Shown here piece by piece: positions 6,998 to 8,925 of a DNA stretch of 8,925 nucleotides; the stretch's first letter is position 1, and the number at the start of each line of letters is the position of its first letter. This DNA is from Inquilinus sp. (GTDB lineage Bacteria > Pseudomonadota > Alphaproteobacteria > DSM-16000 > Inquilinaceae), in the NCBI GenBank assembly GCA_013003675.1, contig JABDIP010000512.1, positions 1-8,925 of the forward strand, written 5' to 3'. The notes beneath the pieces are model-generated. The model did not search any database and was not told the DNA's origin. It was given only the letters and a program-made list of their open reading frames with translations. A program made the position numbers and the translations under genes.

Positions 6998-7092
6998 TAT
7001 CGGATTGGGCGATTGTATCGCCTCTGATTGATCCGATTCTTGTTGATGCCTCCCTGTTGAACCTGAGCCGTCCTCTGGACGGCTCTTTTTTT
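6998..7092 (+). ncRNA. Putative small RNA with anti-Shine-Dalgarno segment (unit 1)
   Basis: No protein gene fits here, but an ordered RNA does. A two-tier 5' hairpin has an outer stem ATCGGAT (6999-7005) with ATCCGAT (7031-7037) and an inner stem GGCGAT (7008-7013) with ATCGCC (7017-7022), loop TGT. Next comes an unpaired segment 7038-7064 containing GCCUCCCUG, which includes the anti-SD string CCUCC. A perfect terminator with seven T follows. TAGGAT at 6986-6991 would place the transcription start near 6998, exactly at the base of the first stem; there is no good sigma-70 -35. Alphaproteobacterial trans-acting sRNAs with exposed CCUCC motifs are known, but I cannot assign this to a named family. 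The alternative is a prpE 3' UTR fragment. Confidence 0.5.
7065..7092 (+). terminator. Rho-independent terminator of unit 1
   Basis: A perfect 9-bp stem GAGCCGTCC / GGACGGCTC with a TCT loop is followed directly by seven T residues. It is the strongest intrinsic terminator in the window and lies 170 bp past the prpE stop, so it ends either the sRNA-like unit or a long prpE 3' UTR. Confidence 0.92.
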
Positions 7093-7135
7093 GGCGAAAA
7101 TCCAACAGTTTCCATTTGTTAACCAAGAATCCGCC

Positions 7136-7162
7136 TTGACGATGCGGAGATCCGGCAATACT
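7136..7162 (+). promoter_or_regulatory. Candidate sigma-70-type promoter for unit 2
   Basis: TTGACG (7136-7141) is a good -35 element. The best -10 is AATACT (7157-7162), 4 of 6 matches, at a short 15-bp spacing. A GTTAACC half-site lies upstream at 7118-7124. The predicted start is near 7168. Confidence 0.4.
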
Positions 7163-7167
7163 GTGCC

Positions 7168-7243
7168 GGCCTTGCTCGGGTTGAGCAGGTGAGGCAATAA
7201 CAAGAACAATCTATCGGGCCGGCCGAAAGGCGGCCCGTTTTTT
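7168..7243 (+). ncRNA. Putative small RNA with SD-like, A-rich linker (unit 2)
   Basis: This short unit of about 76 nt lies between the candidate promoter and a strong terminator. It has a 5' hairpin TGCTC-GGGTT-GAGCA (7173-7187). A mostly unpaired purine-rich linker 7188-7214 follows, with the SD-like string AGGTGAGG and ARN-type repeats (CAATAACAAGAACAATC), the kind of sequence Hfq's distal face binds. The terminator hairpin with six T completes it. This is the textbook layout of an Hfq-dependent sRNA. There is no ORF of note, and the terminator lies about 160 bp before the end of the convergent hsp20 gene, so an mRNA leader is unlikely. Confidence 0.5.
7215..7243 (+). terminator. Rho-independent terminator of unit 2
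   Basis: CGGGCCG(G)CC pairs with GGCGGCCCG around a GAAA loop (one bulged G), followed by six T residues. Its orientation is rightward; on the other strand there is no T run after the stem. Confidence 0.88.
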
Positions 7244-7296
7244 CTTGCCTGCTCCGAATATCCGCCGCACCGCGTCTTGGTCGCCGCCAAATCGAT

Positions 7297-7317
7297 TAAC
7301 CGACGGGATTCCGGTTA
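7297..7317. other. Small inverted repeat in the spacer before the hsp20 terminator
   Basis: TAACCG and CGGTTA are 9 nt apart, with a TTAACC half-site inside the left arm. The rest of 7244-7339 shows no gene or clear signal. Confidence 0.25.
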
Positions 7318-7339
7318 TTCTTGCACGACCGGCGGGCCA

Positions 7340-7372
7340 ACAGAAAACGGCGTCCGCCTGGGCGAACGCCGT
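7340..7372 (-). terminator. Rho-independent terminator of hsp20
   Basis: On the minus strand, ACGGCGTTCGCC pairs with GGCGGACGCCGT (12 bp, one wobble) and is followed by TTTTCTG, 32 nt after the hsp20 stop. Loop size is minimal (2-4 nt). Confidence 0.8.
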
Positions 7373-7404
7373 CTTCCCACTAACTAACCAATACCGTACC
7401 GGGC

Positions 7405-7863
7405 TCAGGCGGCCTTCTTGCCGGCGATGCGCCGCGGCTCGGCCGATTCGATCCGGATGGTGCGCGGCTTCAGCGCCTCGGGCACCTCGCGGACCAGATC
7501 GATGTTCAGCAGGCCGTTCTCCAGCCTGGCGCCGCGGACCTCGATATAGTCGGCAAGCTGGAAGCGCTGCTCAAACGAGCGCTCGGCGATGCCGCGGTAC
7601 AGGAACGTGCCCGTCTCGCCGGCCTTCCCGATCTTGCCGCGCACGGTGAGCATGTTCTCGGTCTGGTTCAGTTCGATGTCGTCCTCGCCGAAACCGGCCA
7701 CCGCCATGGTGATGCGGTAGGCGTTCTCATCGACTTTCTCGATGTCGTAGGGCGGATAGGACTGGCCTCGCTGATCGGCCCGGGTGGCGGCATCGAGCAA
7801 CCGCGACATGCGGTCGAAGCCGACGGTGGAGCGGAACAGGGGCGAAAGGTCGAAAGACGTCAT
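7405..7863 (-). CDS. Hsp20/IbpA-type small heat-shock protein
   Basis: A 152-residue cytoplasmic ATP-independent holdase that binds unfolding proteins and hands them to DnaK/ClpB. The N-terminus MTSFDLSPLFRSTVGFDRM is typical of alphaproteobacterial class A (IbpA/HspH) proteins. The alpha-crystallin domain spans about residues 35-128, with the signature ENGLLNIDL at 115-123, and the C-terminal I-x-I anchor for oligomer assembly is IRI at 136-138. ATG 7863 has GGAGGG about 6 nt upstream. The leader has a ROSE-like thermometer and an RpoH-type promoter, and a terminator follows the gene, so it is a monocistronic heat-shock unit. It is divergent from the DUF1465 gene. Confidence 0.95.
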   Translation of the reverse strand: MTSFDLSPLFRSTVGFDRMSRLLDAATRADQRGQSYPPYDIEKVDENAYRITMAVAGFGEDDIELNQTENMLTVRGKIGKAGETGTFLYRGIAERSFEQRFQLADYIEVRGARLENGLLNIDLVREVPEALKPRTIRIESAEPRRIAGKKAA

Positions 7864-7968
7864 GGATACCCTCCATTTGAGCGATACCTGAAAGATCGGC
7901 ATGCCGGTGTCGGCCACGCCGGATCGGTGTCGCGGCGGCGGACCCGGGGATCGGCGTCCGCTGCCACA
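7864..7968 (-). promoter_or_regulatory. ROSE-like RNA thermometer in the hsp20 leader
   Basis: The hairpin next to the start pairs GGTATC(G)CTC (7888-7879) with GAGGGTATC (7873-7865) around an AAAUG loop. This buries the Shine-Dalgarno sequence. The left arm contains UCGCU, a match to the UYGCU motif conserved in ROSE elements, with the G unpaired opposite the SD as in known ROSE structures. Upstream, a long hairpin forms between 7956-7965 and 7934-7943 (10 bp, one mismatch), with a smaller stem between. A leader of about 105 nt with several hairpins and an SD-sequestering 3' hairpin is the normal ROSE architecture in alphaproteobacterial Hsp20 genes. The fold was made by eye. Confidence 0.72.
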
Positions 7969-7974
7969 GCATGG

Positions 7975-8003
7975 ATTTGGGCAGTGCCGCCGGCCGGTTC
8001 AAG
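7975..8003 (-). promoter_or_regulatory. RpoH (sigma-32)-type promoter of hsp20
   Basis: On the minus strand, CTTGAA (8003-7998) is followed after 16 nt by CCCAAAT (7981-7975). The heat-shock consensus is CTTGAA with a CCCATNT/CCTATAT-like -10. The predicted start near 7968 places the first hairpin of the leader at the 5' end of the transcript. Confidence 0.6.
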
Positions 8004-8147
8004 ACCCCCGCCGCGGCCCGGCGGGACGGCCCGAAACGCGCCGTCCACCTTATGTTAACGTGCACGCGGCACTCTGGAACCGGTCGCGGGGCCGTGGGGA
8101 AGGCCCCGTCCGGCGGCATCGCAGTTCCCGACGCGGAAAGGTAGACC

Positions 8148-8555
8148 GTGAGCGAAGTGGTGGCCGCGCCGGCCTTTTTCGACAAGACCTATGAAGAGGC
8201 GCTCGCCCTGTTGGTCGAGGCGCGGAACTATATCGCCTATCAGGAAACCGCCGATCTGCAGGTGCTCGACCCGGACAGCCGGCTGCTGGCGACCCAGGAG
8301 ACCATGCGGGTGACCTGCCGGCTGACCCAGTCGATGGCGTGGCTGCTCGGCCAGCGCGCCGCCCAGCTCGGCGAGATCAGCGCCGAGGAGGCGCTGGCGG
8401 ATTTCGGCGTCGGCGGCCAGGAGGTCTGCCTGGACGACCGCTGGAACCAGGACGAGCGGCTGCCGCCGGCGATCCGCGCCCTGCTCGGCCGCACGCTGAG
8501 CCTCTACGAGCGGGTCGGCCGGCTCGACGACATGCTGCGCCAGGCCGCCGCGTAG
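8148..8555 (+). CDS. DUF1465 family protein, RcdA-like
   Basis: A 135-residue, predicted all-helical cytoplasmic protein. The central text ETMRVTCRLTQSMAWLLGQRA (residues 51-71) resembles, from memory, the DUF1465/RcdA core ESMRLTTRLMQ...WLL.QRA. The flanking pieces ALALLVEARNYI and LPPAIRALLGRTLSLYERV also fit that family. In Caulobacter, RcdA is a ClpXP adaptor that helps remove the cell-cycle regulator CtrA. This protein ends soon after the last helix, so the long flexible tail of Caulobacter RcdA appears absent and its partners may differ. GTG 8148 is chosen because AAAGG lies 6 nt upstream. A GTTAAC half-site at 8054-8059 lies upstream. It is divergent from hsp20 and convergent with the AraC gene; no intrinsic terminator is seen in the 33-bp gap (8556-8588). 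Confidence 0.75.
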   Translation: MSEVVAAPAFFDKTYEEALALLVEARNYIAYQETADLQVLDPDSRLLATQETMRVTCRLTQSMAWLLGQRAAQLGEISAEEALADFGVGGQEVCLDDRWNQDERLPPAIRALLGRTLSLYERVGRLDDMLRQAAA

Positions 8556-8588
8556 CCAACCTCCATTTCTCATGTTGACTGTACCGGG

Positions 8589-8925
8589 CTACCCATTCCG
8601 GCAAACCGCGCGATAGTCGGAGGGGGTCATGCCCATGCTGGCACGGAAGTCGCGGCTGAAATGCGCGCTGTCCGAAAACCCGGAGCATAGGCCGATCGCC
8701 GTAATCGGCGCCGCGCCCTCCTCCAGAAGACGGCATGCTTCATGGATGCGAACCAGACGGACGAGGCCGGAGAAACTGAGTTCGGCGTCGCCCAATCTCC
8801 GCTGGAGAGACCGCGTCGACAGGCCCGCCTCGCGCGCCAGCTCGCCGACCTTCCACTGGCGCGCGATATCGAGCATCAAGAGCCGGACGATGGCTTCGAT
8901 CGAAGACTTCAGCGCCGGGTCGCAT
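8589..8925 (-). CDS. AraC-family transcriptional regulator (C-terminal part)
   Basis: Only the last 111 residues are in the window; the reading frame continues beyond the right edge. The two helix-turn-helix units of the AraC DNA-binding domain are visible: WKVGELAREAGLSTRSLQRR and, after the linker helix, APITAIGLCSGFSDSAHFSRD. The end matches the AraC/XylS signature (G-F-x5-F-x-R-x-F-x3-G-x2-P-x2-Y-R). The effector-binding N-terminal domain is missing, so the ligand and target are unknown. There is no evidence tying it to the neighbouring genes. An internal TTG/ATG near 8879-8874 should not be taken as the start, because AraC-domain helix sequence continues upstream of it. Confidence 0.92.
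   Translation of the reverse strand, partial: CDPALKSSIEAIVRLLMLDIARQWKVGELAREAGLSTRSLQRRLGDAELSFSGLVRLVRIHEACRLLEEGAAPITAIGLCSGFSDSAHFSRDFRASMGMTPSDYRAVCRNG

Larger units (their letters stand above)
7039..7204. repeat. Imperfect 30-bp inverted repeat linking the two sRNA-like units
   Basis: Arm 1 (7039-7068, in unit 1) and arm 2 (7174-7204, in unit 2) are inverted relative to each other. By eye, 25 of 31 aligned columns are identical, with five mismatches and one gap. If both are transcribed rightward, three of the five mismatches become G-U pairs. The arms are separated by terminator 1 and the promoter-like region of unit 2. They could instead be ends of a decayed miniature element, but I see no flanking target-site duplication. 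Confidence 0.6.

Noticed and set aside
7031..7214. Terminal inverted repeats of a miniature transposable element
   Set aside because: The inverted arms first suggested this, but no target-site duplication is visible, and each arm sits inside an RNA-like unit with its own terminator, which fits paired RNAs better. It is not fully excluded.
8556..8588. A bidirectional terminator between the DUF1465 gene and the AraC gene
   Set aside because: The 33-bp gap contains no stem of useful length and no T run adjoining a stem.
1..8925. CRISPR arrays, tRNA or rRNA genes, insertion-sequence transposases, prophage genes
   Set aside because: I saw no regularly spaced direct repeats, no tRNA-like cloverleaf, and no transposase, integrase or phage protein motifs on either strand.

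Overview
This looks like a chromosomal segment of a high-GC alphaproteobacterium, most likely Rhodospirillales or a relative. The evidence is the very strong G/C bias at third codon positions, an RcdA-like (DUF1465) protein, which is an alphaproteobacterial family, an IbpA-type Hsp20 behind a ROSE-like RNA thermometer and an RpoH-type promoter, and a PrpE-type propionyl-CoA synthetase. The genus cannot be fixed from the sequence alone.

Left part (1-4835, minus strand): an apparent three-gene operon encodes a cytosolic DsbA/FrnE-like thioredoxin-fold oxidoreductase (4835-4188), a two-[2Fe-2S] small subunit (4140-3664), and a Tat-exported molybdopterin-binding large subunit of the isoquinoline 1-oxidoreductase/aldehyde oxidase type (3667-1391). 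The last two overlap by ATGA. Downstream, after a 283-bp gap, lies a medium/long-chain acyl-CoA synthetase (from 1107). It is interrupted by an in-frame TAA at 49-51, after which recognisable family sequence continues to the window edge. The 283-bp gap holds a plus-strand 3'-terminal coding remnant followed by a GAAA-tetraloop terminator hairpin, a sign of past rearrangement.

Middle (4836-6895): a 164-bp divergent control region with a perfect palindrome precedes an intact propionyl-CoA synthetase gene, prpE. Together the enzymes suggest oxidation of an aldehyde or N-heterocycle to an acid and activation of acids to CoA esters. The substrate is not determinable here.

Intergenic 6896-7404: no protein gene is visible, but two tandem plus-strand small-RNA-like units are, each ending in a strong Rho-independent terminator (7065-7092 and 7215-7243). 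The first carries an exposed anti-Shine-Dalgarno CCUCC segment. The second carries an SD-like, A-rich segment complementary to it: about 25 Watson-Crick plus 3 G-U pairs over about 31 columns. This possible sRNA/anti-sRNA pair is the most unusual feature of the window. CtrA-like TTAACC half-sites are scattered in the same stretch.

Right part (7405-8925): hsp20 (minus strand) with its own terminator, ROSE-like leader and RpoH-like promoter; divergently, a DUF1465/RcdA-like gene (8148-8555); and convergent to that, the C-terminal part of an AraC-family regulator running off the right edge.
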